A DNA stretch of 64,000 bases from contig CABYRL010000001.1 of the NCBI GenBank assembly GCA_902521465.1, positions 124,001-188,000 on the forward strand, in the 5' to 3' direction. This document shows, piece by piece, positions 1 through 8,184 of this stretch (within the stretch, counting starts at the first letter, position 1; each line of letters opens with the position of its first letter). The DNA is from an uncultured Alphaproteobacteria bacterium. GTDB taxonomy: Bacteria > Pseudomonadota > Alphaproteobacteria > HIMB59. The notes under the pieces are model-generated. The model saw nothing but the letters and a program-made list of their open reading frames with translations. It was not told where the DNA came from and did no database searches. The translations under genes were made by a program, and so were the position numbers.

Positions 1-566
1 TTTAACAAAGTCCTCTTATCAACTCGTCTCAGATCAAATCTTTGACATCTCGAAAGAATTGTTATCGGAACTTTGGATATTTCTGTAGTTGCGAATATGA
101 ATTTTGAATGAGGCGGTGGCTCTTCAAGAGTTTTTAGTAGAGCGTTAAAAGCACTTTTGGATAACATATGTACTTCGTCAACTATATAAACTTTATATTT
201 TCCTAGAACTGGATTATATTTTACGTTCTCAATTATATCTCTTGCGTTTTCTACACTTGTGTTGGACGCAGCATCAATTTCTATGACATCCGGGTGTCTA
301 TCCTCAGTTATAGCTTTAGCTTGTTCACAATTATCTAAATCAGGATTTTTGTTGTTATCAAAAACTGTACAATTTAACATTTTAGCTACAATTCTAGCAG
401 TTGTTGTTTTGCCTACACCACGAATGCCAGTGAAAATATATGCATTAGGAATTTTATTAAGCTCAATTGATTTTTGGATGGTATCAACCAAATACTCTTG
501 TCCAATCAAATCTTGAAAATTTGAAGGTCTATATTTTAATGCTAGGATTTTTGATTGATTTTTCAT
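1..566 (-). CDS. dnaX: DNA polymerase III subunit gamma/tau, N-terminal part (runs off the window)
   Basis: Clamp-loader ATPase of the replicative polymerase. The first 188 residues are in the window and the rest lies beyond base 1. The AAA+ core is clear: RuvB-like N terminus with YRPSNFQDLIGQ (residues 12-23), Walker A GIRGVGKT (47-54), Walker B with DEVH (130-133) and sensor 1 ATTE (159-162). The start is the ATG at 566-564, 7 nt after the 3' end of the SRP RNA. The usual four-cysteine zinc module between Walker A and Walker B is degenerate: only C66 and C80 remain, 13 residues apart. The gene follows kdsB, pheA and the SRP RNA on the same strand. Identification is firm; the C-terminal tau region cannot be judged. 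Confidence 0.95.
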   Translation of the reverse strand, partial: MKNQSKILALKYRPSNFQDLIGQEYLVDTIQKSIELNKIPNAYIFTGIRGVGKTTTARIVAKMLNCTVFDNNKNPDLDNCEQAKAITEDRHPDVIEIDAASNTSVENARDIIENVKYNPVLGKYKVYIVDEVHMLSKSAFNALLKTLEEPPPHSKFIFATTEISKVPITILSRCQRFDLRRVDKRTLL

Positions 567-572
567 TTTAGG

Positions 573-668
573 CTTGTAGGAGAATTACACGACCCAATTC
601 TTTATGTTACGGCTGCTTTCTTTCGAACCTGACCGGATTGGCATAAAAAACTGCCCATGTAATTCTCA
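573..668 (-). ncRNA. ffs: Bacterial small SRP RNA (4.5S RNA)
   Basis: On the minus strand this region carries the universal SRP domain IV: GGTCAGG, an asymmetric loop, GAAAG and AAGCAGCC. The two ends pair perfectly as GAGAATTACA with TGTAATTCTC, which closes the long hairpin of the short bacterial SRP RNA, about 96 nt here. It is the scaffold that binds Ffh, encoded at 47545-48897. It sits between the pheA stop (705) and the dnaX start (566). No intrinsic terminator is visible at its 3' end, so processing from a longer transcript is likely. End positions are estimated from the closing stem. Confidence 0.93.
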
Positions 669-669
669 A

Positions 670-697
670 ATTATCTTATAGCAGTATTAAATGAAAA
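670..697 (-). promoter_or_regulatory. Possible sigma-70 promoter for the SRP RNA
   Basis: On the minus strand TTTTCA (692-697) and GATAAT (670-675) are 16 nt apart and would start transcription at or next to the first base of the SRP RNA. The -10 box matches TATAAT at five of six positions and the -35 at four of six. In such AT-rich DNA this is suggestive only, but its position exactly before the RNA 5' end supports it. Confidence 0.4.
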
Positions 698-704
698 TAT
701 GAAG

Positions 705-1544
705 TTATTGTCTTACACGATATGGAGATTTTTCAAAAACTCCTAATTTTCTCACCTTTGAGCAGTAATGATACATATCATCTAAAGCAAATTTGGTGTT
801 ATCTTGTTCAGGATGTCCTTCAATTTCACAATAAAATTGTGTTATTACAAAGTCAGCTCCATAATTATAACTCTCAAGTTTTATCATATTTACATTATTA
901 GTTGCAAAACCACCCATTACTTTAAATAAAGAACCCGGTGTATTTTTTACAGAAAATAAAAATGATGATATATAGATTTTTTTTTTGTCAAATTCTAAGT
1001 TTTCGTTTTTAGACATTACATAGAATCTTGTAATGTTATTTAAAGAATTTGCAAAATTCTCATCAATTACTTTTAAGCCATATGTCTTACCTGCCAAGCT
1101 TGAAGCAATTGCGGCAGTATCAAGTATTTTTTCGTCAGAGATAGTTTTTGCAGAACCAGCAGTATCAGCTCCAATCAAAATATTTAAATCTAATTTTTGG
1201 ATTTTATCACTACATTGTGCCAAAGCTTGTTCGTGACTTAAAATATTTTTAATATTTTCGATTTTACTGTCTGGATGAATTAAAAGCTTGTGTTCAACTT
1301 TTTGAAAATGTTCAAAGTTTATATGCAGATTAGACTTGGGTATTAAACGATGAATATCAGCAACTCTCCCTGCAGCAGAATTTTCAATCGGAATCATAGC
1401 ATAATCGACGTTACCCAACTCAGCTTCATTCAAAGCAATCTCAAATGTTTTGCATGGGAGTGTTTCTGCACCTGAAAAAAAATCTTTTACAGCCAATTGA
1501 CTGTAAGCTCCATCAACTCCTTGGAAAGATATTCTTTTACTCAT
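705..1544 (-). CDS. pheA: Prephenate dehydratase with C-terminal ACT domain
   Basis: Converts prephenate to phenylpyruvate in phenylalanine synthesis. The 279-residue length fits a monofunctional enzyme without chorismate mutase. The catalytic domain runs from about 4 to 180 and ends with the signature NNITRF, whose T172-R173-F174 is the family's catalytic motif. An ACT regulatory domain follows (about 191-270) with GSLFKVM at 204-210. The second effector motif, ESRP in many relatives, reads ESYN (224-227), a variant I also associate with alphaproteobacterial enzymes. It overlaps the end of kdsB by 8 bp, so translation is probably coupled. The shared transcription with a KDO-activation gene looks like packing rather than pathway logic. 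Confidence 0.95.
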   Translation of the reverse strand: MSKRISFQGVDGAYSQLAVKDFFSGAETLPCKTFEIALNEAELGNVDYAMIPIENSAAGRVADIHRLIPKSNLHINFEHFQKVEHKLLIHPDSKIENIKNILSHEQALAQCSDKIQKLDLNILIGADTAGSAKTISDEKILDTAAIASSLAGKTYGLKVIDENFANSLNNITRFYVMSKNENLEFDKKKIYISSFLFSVKNTPGSLFKVMGGFATNNVNMIKLESYNYGADFVITQFYCEIEGHPEQDNTKFALDDMYHYCSKVRKLGVFEKSPYRVRQ

Positions 1545-2256
1545 TTTTTAAAATTAATCGGTTTACTCTATCTAAATCCTCTTTTGTATCAACACCCAAA
1601 ATCTCCTCATTTATGATAGAAATTCCAATTTTACATGTGTCGATTATACGAAGTTGTTCTAATTTTTCATCATGTTCTCTTTGGGTTGGAGGCATAGAGA
1701 TAAAATCTAATAAGAATTTTTTATGATAAGCATACACTCCAATATGATGAAATATATTCTTATTAATTTTTAAATTGCTATCAAGTATTCTCGAAAAATT
1801 TGAAGCATAATTTAGTTTATCTATTGTTACTTTTACTTTTGAAATATTTTTAGCTTCATCAATGTTAATAAATGGACATGCTAGAGTACTAATTTGGAAT
1901 TGTAATAATTTCTCTTTTAGTAGTTGTAAGTGATTGGCACTAATGAATGGCATATCTCCCTGAACATTAATAACAAATTTAAATTTTTTCATTCCCTCTA
2001 ATTTTCTTACTGCCTCTCCAATTCTATCAGTACCAGACATATGATTAGGATCTGTCATGATAAATTTTAGTTTCATTTCTTCACAATATTCTCTTACTTC
2101 TTGATCACATATGGCTAAAAATAAATTATCCGTGATATTCGATACACGTTTGTAAATATAATGAAGCATGGGTAAGTCTCCAATCTTTGCAAAAGGTTTA
2201 TTTGGAAATCTAGAGGCTTTTAATCTGATTGGGATAATTATTATAGTATCGTTCAT
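1537..2256 (-). CDS. kdsB: 3-deoxy-manno-octulosonate cytidylyltransferase (CMP-KDO synthetase)
   Basis: Activates KDO to CMP-KDO for the lipopolysaccharide inner core, in the cytoplasm. The 239-residue protein opens with IIPIRLKASRFPNKPFAKI, the nucleotide-binding signature of the family, and carries the VQGDMPFI motif near residue 100 for CTP and magnesium binding. Length is normal (about 245). It is the first gene of the minus-strand group kdsB-pheA-ffs-dnaX and is divergent from the cytochrome c gene at 2317 across a 60-bp gap that must hold promoters for both. Presence of this gene implies a KDO-containing outer membrane. Confidence 0.94.
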   Translation of the reverse strand: MNDTIIIIPIRLKASRFPNKPFAKIGDLPMLHYIYKRVSNITDNLFLAICDQEVREYCEEMKLKFIMTDPNHMSGTDRIGEAVRKLEGMKKFKFVINVQGDMPFISANHLQLLKEKLLQFQISTLACPFINIDEAKNISKVKVTIDKLNYASNFSRILDSNLKINKNIFHHIGVYAYHKKFLLDFISMPPTQREHDEKLEQLRIIDTCKIGISIINEEILGVDTKEDLDRVNRLILKNE

Positions 2257-2316
2257 TAATGCGACAAAAATCCGTTTTAAGTGATATATTTTTAAACATA
2301 GACTTCTCTTTCAAAT

Positions 2317-2835
2317 ATGGAAACCAATAAAATTCTAGGGGCAATAATCCTTGCCCTTTTGTTAGCTGCTGTTTTCTCTAAAGTTGCGGATATGGCTATT
2401 CATCCAGAGTTTCCAGATGAACTAGCTTATAAAATTGAGGTCCCAGAGGGTGGTGTCTCTTCAGAAACAAAGGAAGAGGTTAACATATTTGAGGTTCTTC
2501 CTGAAATAACCCCTATGTTAGCTTCAGCAAGTATGGAAAACGGGGAAAAAATTTTTAAAAAATGTGCCTCTTGTCACACACAAGTTAAAGGTGGAGAAAA
2601 CAAAGTAGGTCCTGCTATGTGGGGAATAGTAAATAGATCAAAGGGGTCTATGGAAGGTTTTGCATATTCTGGTGCTTTGGTAGAATTTGGTGGTGATTGG
2701 AATGTTGAAGAGTTAAACAAATTTTTGTTAAAACCTAAAAAGTATATAGTTGGAACAAAAATGAATTATAATGGTATAAAAAAAGACCAAGATAGAGCCG
2801 ATTTAATTAAATGGCTAAGTTCTCTGAGCGATTAA
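2317..2835 (+). CDS. Membrane-anchored monohaem cytochrome c (CycM/c552 type)
   Basis: An uncleaved N-terminal membrane segment (about residues 5-22) is followed by a 50-residue linker and a class I cytochrome c domain. The haem attachment site is CASCH at 83-87 and M149 in GTKMNYNG is the likely sixth ligand. In alphaproteobacteria such anchored cytochromes pass electrons from the bc1 complex to the terminal oxidase on the periplasmic side. Haem attachment would need the ccm genes at 59940-64000. It stands alone before an MFS gene on the same strand (37-bp gap). Length 172 fits the CycM group. Confidence 0.9.
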   Translation: METNKILGAIILALLLAAVFSKVADMAIHPEFPDELAYKIEVPEGGVSSETKEEVNIFEVLPEITPMLASASMENGEKIFKKCASCHTQVKGGENKVGPAMWGIVNRSKGSMEGFAYSGALVEFGGDWNVEELNKFLLKPKKYIVGTKMNYNGIKKDQDRADLIKWLSSLSD

Positions 2836-2872
2836 AGTTTTCATTCATTAATTTTTCAATATCATATAAATA

Positions 2873-4411
2873 ATGAGTTCTGTATCCATAGATTCTAGTA
2901 AATTAAAATCCTTATTTGGAGCCTACTATGACAGAAGAATGATACGTATTCTTCTTTTAGGTATAATTAGTGGTTTCCCTTGGGTGTTAATTGCAAGCGC
3001 ACTATCTTTGTGGTTAAAGGAAGAGGGTTTAAGTAGAAGCACTATAGGTTGGGCTGGACTAATTTTTGGAGTTTATGCATTCAATTTTTTGTGGGCACCA
3101 ATAATCGATAGATTAAGACTTCCTTTTTTGACTAATAAGATGGGTCATAGGAAATCAATTATTATAATGATGCAAACAGTCATCTTAATATGTCTTGTTA
3201 TATGGAGCGTCTTAGAGCCAACACAAAACTTGGCCTTAATAATCGGAGTTGGATTAGCTATTGCTATTTCATCTGCTACTCAAGACATAACAATCGATGC
3301 TTTAAGAATTGAACAAATAAAGAGGGATGAAACCTCAAGTATGGCAGCAGGAGCAGCTATGGCCGTTGTTGGATGGTGGACTGGTTTTAAACTTGGAGGT
3401 TTTATTTGTTTAGAAATAGCTGAGAAACTAGAATTATCAGGTGTAGATCAATATTGGCAAGTAACATTTATTTTTTTAATGGCAATTATAGTACTATGTA
3501 ACATAGGTTTGGTATTTATACCTGAGTCCAATAAAGAGAGATTCCAAGAGATAACAAATACTGACTCCTCAAATTCAAATGTAAATAGTGTAAGAAATGC
3601 TGGATACCTATTTGCCTCAATAGGAATTTTATGCTTTTTAGTTGGAAAATTCTTCGAAAAACTTTGGTTTACAAATGGCGGTTTAGCTTTTTTTGTTATT
3701 GGAGGTGCCTTTTATTTATTTTCATTTTACATACAAAAATTTGGTGAGGATAATCCTGTTTCTCAAACTCTCTATTATTTAAACAATGTTGTAGCAAACC
3801 CATTAAATAGTTTCTTTAGCATTAATGGAGTTAAAATTGGTATTGCAATTCTTGCTTTTGTCTTTTTATTCAAAATTGGTGAGGCGTTTCTTGGAAGAAT
3901 GAGTCTAGTATTTTATAAGGAAATTGGTTTTTCTAAGGGCGATATAGCAATATTTTCTAAAGCATTAGGCTGGATTACAACCATTGTATTTACACTTATT
4001 GGTGGAGCTATAGCAATGAGATCTGGTATTTTTAAAACATTAATTGTGGCGGGTATTGCAATGGCCGGTACAAATATTTTATTTTCAGTACTAGCTTGGG
4101 TAGGACCATCGAAAACTCTTTTTGCTTTTGCGGTAATATTAGATGACTTAGCAGCAGCGTTTGCAACAGTGGCATTTGTTGCATTTATATCTCTTTTAGT
4201 TGATCGTAGCTTTACTGCTACTCAATATGCTTTATTAGCCTCTGTTGGAACAGCGGGAAGAACTTTACTAGCTTCTTCTTCTGGAGCATTAGTTGATGGG
4301 TTAGGTGGTAACTGGGGATTATTTTTCATCATTACAGCTTTAATGGTAGTTCCCTCTTTAATTTGTCTTTTATTAATTAAAAATAAAATTAAATTTAATC
4401 AAACTAGTTAA
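2873..4411 (+). CDS. MFS permease of the AmpG/PAT type
   Basis: A 512-residue polytopic protein with at least 12 hydrophobic segments. The N terminus has features of the AmpG-like branch: an arginine-led first segment, the LLGIISGFPWVLIASALSLW stretch, LKEEGLS, and FLWAPIIDRL before the MGHRKS loop. AmpG imports muropeptides for recycling; related PAT proteins carry other solutes, including acetyl-CoA in eukaryotes. The substrate is not readable from the sequence. Its 3' end overlaps the convergent IalB gene by 8 bp. No beta-lactamase or ampD gene is visible here, so muropeptide recycling is a family-based guess. Confidence 0.75.
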   Translation: MSSVSIDSSKLKSLFGAYYDRRMIRILLLGIISGFPWVLIASALSLWLKEEGLSRSTIGWAGLIFGVYAFNFLWAPIIDRLRLPFLTNKMGHRKSIIIMMQTVILICLVIWSVLEPTQNLALIIGVGLAIAISSATQDITIDALRIEQIKRDETSSMAAGAAMAVVGWWTGFKLGGFICLEIAEKLELSGVDQYWQVTFIFLMAIIVLCNIGLVFIPESNKERFQEITNTDSSNSNVNSVRNAGYLFASIGILCFLVGKFFEKLWFTNGGLAFFVIGGAFYLFSFYIQKFGEDNPVSQTLYYLNNVVANPLNSFFSINGVKIGIAILAFVFLFKIGEAFLGRMSLVFYKEIGFSKGDIAIFSKALGWITTIVFTLIGGAIAMRSGIFKTLIVAGIAMAGTNILFSVLAWVGPSKTLFAFAVILDDLAAAFATVAFVAFISLLVDRSFTATQYALLASVGTAGRTLLASSSGALVDGLGGNWGLFFIITALMVVPSLICLLLIKNKIKFNQTS

Positions 4412-4892
4412 TCAGTGCAGAAGACAATTTATTATAACCAGCAGTAAAACCAGATAATGAATACGTAATAGTCGCCTGTCTGTTATCTAATAATAATATT
4501 TTTAGATTAACTTGATTTCCGGCTTTGAAAAAATTAACAAAATTTTCTCCAATTATTTCTGCAACAAAACAGGCACTTTGGTTACAGTATGCATAATCTA
4601 ATTCCAAAGGATCCTTGTCATCAATTTGTAAAGAAACTGGGCTCTTTAGATTTACAGCATGTGGAAAAGCTATTTGCATTTGAGTTAAATTTTCTGGATT
4701 AATAGTTATTGATAAATAGCTCACAACCTCCTCTGTGTTTGGATCAAATACCAATTCTCTTAATTCACAAATTTTTTGTCCCTGTTCCTCAACACAAGTA
4801 AACTGCCAAGCTTCAAAATTTTCTCGCTCAAGAATATGACTATCGGCAAATAAAGTTCCTAATACTAAGAAATACGTAATTATAATTCTCAT
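4404..4892 (-). CDS. IalB-family (invasion-associated locus B) periplasmic protein
   Basis: A small exported protein. From the ATG at 4892 it starts with a signal peptide (MRIIITYFLVLGTLFADS) and gives 162 residues; an upstream in-frame ATG at 4937 would add 15 residues ahead of the signal, which seems less likely. The mature part has the IalB pattern: W-x-F-x-C near the start, a second cysteine, a central proline-rich hydrophobic stretch, the paired cysteines of YCNQSACF and a C-terminal SLSGFTAGYNKL. Despite the name, the family is common in free-living alphaproteobacteria and its molecular role is not settled. It is convergent with the MFS gene. Confidence 0.8.
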   Translation of the reverse strand: MRIIITYFLVLGTLFADSHILERENFEAWQFTCVEEQGQKICELRELVFDPNTEEVVSYLSITINPENLTQMQIAFPHAVNLKSPVSLQIDDKDPLELDYAYCNQSACFVAEIIGENFVNFFKAGNQVNLKILLLDNRQATITYSLSGFTAGYNKLSSALIN

Positions 4893-4940
4893 GAAAAAAA
4901 CATACATAATGTTAATTATTATCCTATAATGAAACATCTA

Positions 4941-5996
4941 CTATTTTAATTCAATATGAATAATTTCGTTATTTGATCCTATTCTGATTTTTGGACCCCA
5001 AGTACCTGATCCCGAGCTGACATACAAATGATTATAATTATTTTTATACAAACCGTAATTTTGTGGAAATTGAAGCTTAACTATGAGATTAAAGGGGAAA
5101 ATTTGCCCATTATGAGTATGGCCTGATAGCATTAAATTGGCTTTATTTGTAACTTTTTTCCATATAGATGGTTTATGCACTACAAGAAGATTAAAAAATT
5201 TTTCTTTAGAGAGTTTTTTTGCATATTCTATTTTTGATTTATTAGTCTGATTATCAGATAGACCAACTAAGTTTAGTTCATCAAGTTGTATTGACTCGTT
5301 ATCTAGGGTTTGAATTCCAACTGTATGTAATTCATCAAGATGTTTGTCATAATTTTTAATGTAGTATTCATGGTTTCCAGTTACGAAAAAAATAGGCTTA
5401 TTTATTTTTATAAATTCGTTAAGGTCATCAATTTTAAATGCACTACTATCTATTAAGTCACCGCCTATAATCAAGAAATCAAAGTCCAGAGAATTTATTT
5501 TGGATACTAATTTTTTTAATGATGAGGGATGATTTGAACCAATATGAACGTCACTAATAAATACAAATTTAATATTTTTAGTAATTAGCTTTGACTCAAT
5601 AGATATTTTTTTAATTTTAAGTTTTTTTGAATTTAAGTATCCATAGATAATTGCAGGTAATTGAATAGTAAAAAATAGAATTACTAAGTACAAATCGATT
5701 AAAATTTGAAAATAACTTACTACTATAAGAGGCAAAATAATAAAAAAAGATACTGTTCCTATTCCAAATCCTTCAAAAACAAAAAACTTGATAATTTTAT
5801 TTGTGCTTTTTGATCTAAAATAATACAGACAAAATCCAAATACTATAGTTGTTCCTACTAGAGCTTCCGATAATGAAAATGGATTGCCTAACCAAGATGA
5901 TAAAATATCAAATGGAAAAATAAAAATTAAATATGAAACTACAAATAAAATTAAAAGAGAAATCAATGCGCTAACTGTTTTTCTGACTTTTATCAA
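4941..5996 (-). CDS. Membrane-anchored metallophosphoesterase (YkuE/YaeI-like)
   Basis: Four N-terminal hydrophobic segments (about residues 8-120) precede a calcineurin-like phosphoesterase domain. The metal ligands are in order: D149-x-H151, GGD (178-180), GNHE (207-210), H274 and GHTH (292-295). Such proteins are thought to act on lipid or nucleotide phosphates at the membrane; YaeI is an E. coli relative. The start overlaps the end of the EamA gene by 26 bp, indicating one transcript. The substrate is unknown. Confidence 0.85.
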   Translation of the reverse strand: MIKVRKTVSALISLLILFVVSYLIFIFPFDILSSWLGNPFSLSEALVGTTIVFGFCLYYFRSKSTNKIIKFFVFEGFGIGTVSFFIILPLIVVSYFQILIDLYLVILFFTIQLPAIIYGYLNSKKLKIKKISIESKLITKNIKFVFISDVHIGSNHPSSLKKLVSKINSLDFDFLIIGGDLIDSSAFKIDDLNEFIKINKPIFFVTGNHEYYIKNYDKHLDELHTVGIQTLDNESIQLDELNLVGLSDNQTNKSKIEYAKKLSKEKFFNLLVVHKPSIWKKVTNKANLMLSGHTHNGQIFPFNLIVKLQFPQNYGLYKNNYNHLYVSSGSGTWGPKIRIGSNNEIIHIELK

Positions 5997-6843
5997 AATA
6001 AAATAGTATTACTCCAGCCGATATAACTATTAGTATCCCTATATAATTATACAAAGTTGGTAGCTGATTAAAAATAAACCAGCCCAAAAGTATGCCAAAA
6101 ATTATCTGAATATAACTCGTTAAACCAAATACTGAGGAAGGAAGAGTTTGAGAACCATAAATCACTGCACTTATACCAAGACCTGCGAATGCACCACCAA
6201 GCATAGAAAGCAGTAAATCGATAAAAGTCATAGGCTCAAAATGAAAATTTATAGAAAATAAAAAAACTACAACACTTACAATCATACTGAAAAAAGCAGC
6301 TGAGTATGAGGATGTTAAATAATTGTATTTTCTTGTTATCAAATGAGTGATTGCAATACAGAAAGCACCTACAAAAACAAATGAAACACCCAAAATAGAA
6401 ACATTGTTGGTACCAAATGGTTCTGCTGAAATCACCACACCTAAAAAGCCTATTAAAATCGCTATAACTCTCACTATATTGATATTGTCACTTAGGAAAA
6501 AATGGGACATCACTAGTAACATTAAAGGTGAAGTAAATAAAACTGGGTAAACTACTGAAAGTGGCAATAATAAAACTCCTTTTAAGACAAATAAGAAGCC
6601 AATTGTGTGAATTATACCTCTTATAAATTGGAAGGTATAATTTTGTTTTTTATAAAATTGGAAGCCATGTTTTTTATATATAAAAAAAAACAAAGGTATT
6701 AGAGAAAACAAAGCATTTAAAAATAGTAATTGTATTACAGAATAAGTTTCACCTAAAATCTTTATTACTGAGTCCATTGATACTAAAAATAAAAAACCAA
6801 TAAATGATATTGTGGAGGGAAGGATAAATTTTTTATCTAACAT
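5971..6843 (-). CDS. EamA/DMT-family transporter
   Basis: A 290-residue membrane protein with about ten hydrophobic helices in two repeated halves, the DMT superfamily plan. RGIIHTIGFLFVLKGVLLLP and the following PVLFTSPLMLLV match the end of the first EamA repeat in alphaproteobacterial members. Proteins of this group export amino acids or other metabolites; no substrate can be named. It is translated just ahead of the metallophosphoesterase with a 26-bp overlap, so the two are probably co-expressed. A second, only loosely similar EamA gene lies at 26324. Confidence 0.85.
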   Translation of the reverse strand: MLDKKFILPSTISFIGFLFLVSMDSVIKILGETYSVIQLLFLNALFSLIPLFFFIYKKHGFQFYKKQNYTFQFIRGIIHTIGFLFVLKGVLLLPLSVVYPVLFTSPLMLLVMSHFFLSDNINIVRVIAILIGFLGVVISAEPFGTNNVSILGVSFVFVGAFCIAITHLITRKYNYLTSSYSAAFFSMIVSVVVFLFSINFHFEPMTFIDLLLSMLGGAFAGLGISAVIYGSQTLPSSVFGLTSYIQIIFGILLGWFIFNQLPTLYNYIGILIVISAGVILFYFDKSQKNS

Positions 6844-6862
6844 TTTGAATTAAGTTGAAACT

Positions 6863-7252
6863 TTAATCTTTTTTTAATGAAACACACTTTAAATCGTATG
6901 CCCATTTTTTATTGTATTTTTTATAAGATATAGAAAAAACTAGATCTAAATTTTTTTTGATCAAAAATGAGGAGATATAATCTTGCGTATCATATTCAAA
7001 AGTTAAACTTAAAAAATCTTTATCTACTAATTGATATTTTTTTTCATCAAAACTACTAAATATAAAAATATTTATGTTATCTTGGCTATCGATGACATTT
7101 AATTGTGTTCCAGAAACTTTTTGTTTACAATCAAAGTACTTTAGTGCATTTATGCTTTTATCACAAATACAAGCAAGAGGAAACTGTTCCATATTTTCAG
7201 CAAATGTCAAATTAAAGAGAAATAAACATAAAATAATGCTAAAGTATCTCAT
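6863..7252 (-). CDS. Small secreted protein of unknown function
   Basis: A 129-residue protein I do not recognise. Residues 1-18 form a clear signal peptide (MRYFSIILCLFLFNLTFA). The mature part holds four cysteines (two in LACICDK, one in FDCKQ and one near the C terminus in DLKCVS), which could form two disulfides in the periplasm. The remaining sequence is beta-rich and lysine/aspartate-rich. It lies 19 bp upstream of the EamA gene on the same strand and is divergent from the small plus-strand pair at 7273. Coding status rests on the signal peptide and position. Confidence 0.6.
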   Translation of the reverse strand: MRYFSIILCLFLFNLTFAENMEQFPLACICDKSINALKYFDCKQKVSGTQLNVIDSQDNINIFIFSSFDEKKYQLVDKDFLSLTFEYDTQDYISSFLIKKNLDLVFSISYKKYNKKWAYDLKCVSLKKD

Positions 7253-7272
7253 TATAATTAATTTTATACATC

Positions 7273-7377
7273 ATGATAAATAAACAGTTAATCACAATTA
7301 TTATATTTTGTGGAATAGGTTTTGCACTTATAAGGCTTTTTCTGGAATTTTTTTTTCCTGGAGGCCTATCCTTATGA
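7273..7377 (+). CDS. Predicted 34-residue membrane microprotein
   Basis: An ATG at 7273 opens a short frame ending TGA at 7375-7377. The product is one hydrophobic helix (about residues 5-28) followed by FFPGGLSL. Its stop overlaps the ATG of the next gene as ATGA, the usual arrangement for coupled translation, which is the main reason to accept it. There is no strong Shine-Dalgarno sequence, and its promoter would lie in the 20-bp gap to the divergent secreted-protein gene. Function unknown. Confidence 0.45.
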   Translation: MINKQLITIIIFCGIGFALIRLFLEFFFPGGLSL

Positions 7378-7601
7378 ATGAGCTAAATAAGAAAAGAGTT
7401 TGGAAGAAAATTCAATTAACTGGCGAAAAAATTCAACCACTTTTGAAACCATCTCATTATCATCCGAATGGAAGGAATGCATATGCACACATAGCTCTTA
7501 GTATCAAAGAAAAATTTGGTAAAAGTTACAAAGACATTTCTGATGATAAGTTAAATGAAGTATTTATACACATAGAATATTTATTAGAGAACCCAAATTA
7601 A
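7374..7601 (+). CDS. Small basic protein resembling a stand-alone phage-antirepressor C-terminal (ORF6C-like) domain
   Basis: The ATG at 7374 is chosen because it overlaps the preceding stop (ATGA) and avoids a hydrophobic extension that belongs to another frame; it gives 75 residues. The pattern KKIQLTGEKI, SHYHPNGRNAYAHI, KEKFGKSYKDISDDKLNEVF and a final IEYLL resembles the short C-terminal domain of phage antirepressors, where KFG-x-x-SYKDI is typical. That likeness is from memory of the family pattern, not a search. No phage genes are nearby. Function unknown. Confidence 0.6.
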   Translation: MNELNKKRVWKKIQLTGEKIQPLLKPSHYHPNGRNAYAHIALSIKEKFGKSYKDISDDKLNEVFIHIEYLLENPN

Positions 7602-7648
7602 ATTATCTTGATTTTTTTTTAATAAATAATAATTGTATTTTTGAAATT

Positions 7649-8047
7649 ATGCCAAGAACAAAAAGTTTAGCTACACTTATTCAGTACTATGGGAGTGAGA
7701 GAGTATTTAAACCCAAAGCTAATAAAATACCTGCGATATATAAAATATTAAATAGAGAGATTTTTAATAATCGTTTAAAAGTACCTTATATCAAGATAAG
7801 AAGAATACGAGGTGCACTGGGTTTATTCGAATTTAACCCTTATGCTACAAAGTACTGCTATAGAATTACTCTTCATAATAAATTCAAGAATTTCCAGGAA
7901 TTTGTTGAGATTTTAGGACATGAAATGGTTCATTATTATCAAAAACTAGTTTTGAAACAAAATTCAGCAAAACATAACAAAGAATTCTATAGTTTTAGAA
8001 AAAGATTTTCAAAAATGGGTTTAGAATTAAAAAGAATTTACCGTTAG
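7649..8047 (+). CDS. SprT-like zinc metalloprotein
   Basis: A 132-residue protein with the zinc-protease motif HEMVH at 91-95 and a third likely ligand H109 in KHNKEF, the H-E-x-x-H ... H spacing of the SprT-like family. The segment ILNREIFNNRL near residue 33 is the usual lead-in helix of this family. Eukaryotic relatives (Spartan) cut DNA-protein crosslinks; the role of bacterial SprT is not established. The zinc-ribbon found at the C terminus of longer members is absent. It follows the small pair at 7273-7601 by 47 bp. Confidence 0.8.
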   Translation: MPRTKSLATLIQYYGSERVFKPKANKIPAIYKILNREIFNNRLKVPYIKIRRIRGALGLFEFNPYATKYCYRITLHNKFKNFQEFVEILGHEMVHYYQKLVLKQNSAKHNKEFYSFRKRFSKMGLELKRIYR

Positions 8048-8184
8048 TTACTATATTTTTTTAAATTTTAAAGAACACTTCATTTTAATAAGTCAATGAT
8101 AAATTCAAAAATATTGTTTTAAAAAACAAAAAATAAGTTTGCCCTATCTTTACTTTTTAAATTTTTTATAAGAGGTTAGTAACT

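Noticed and set aside
2873-4411. Beta-lactam resistance function from the AmpG-like label
   Set aside because: No ampC, ampR or ampD is nearby, and the AmpG/PAT family has broader transport roles.
4404-4892. Virulence factor reading of the IalB-family protein
   Set aside because: The family is widespread in free-living alphaproteobacteria and nothing else here suggests a pathogen.
8115-8130. Hairpin TTGTTTT/AAAACAA before glpD as a terminator
   Set aside because: The stem is only A-T rich with a 2-nt centre and would be unstable; no T-run dependence can be argued in this AT-rich DNA.
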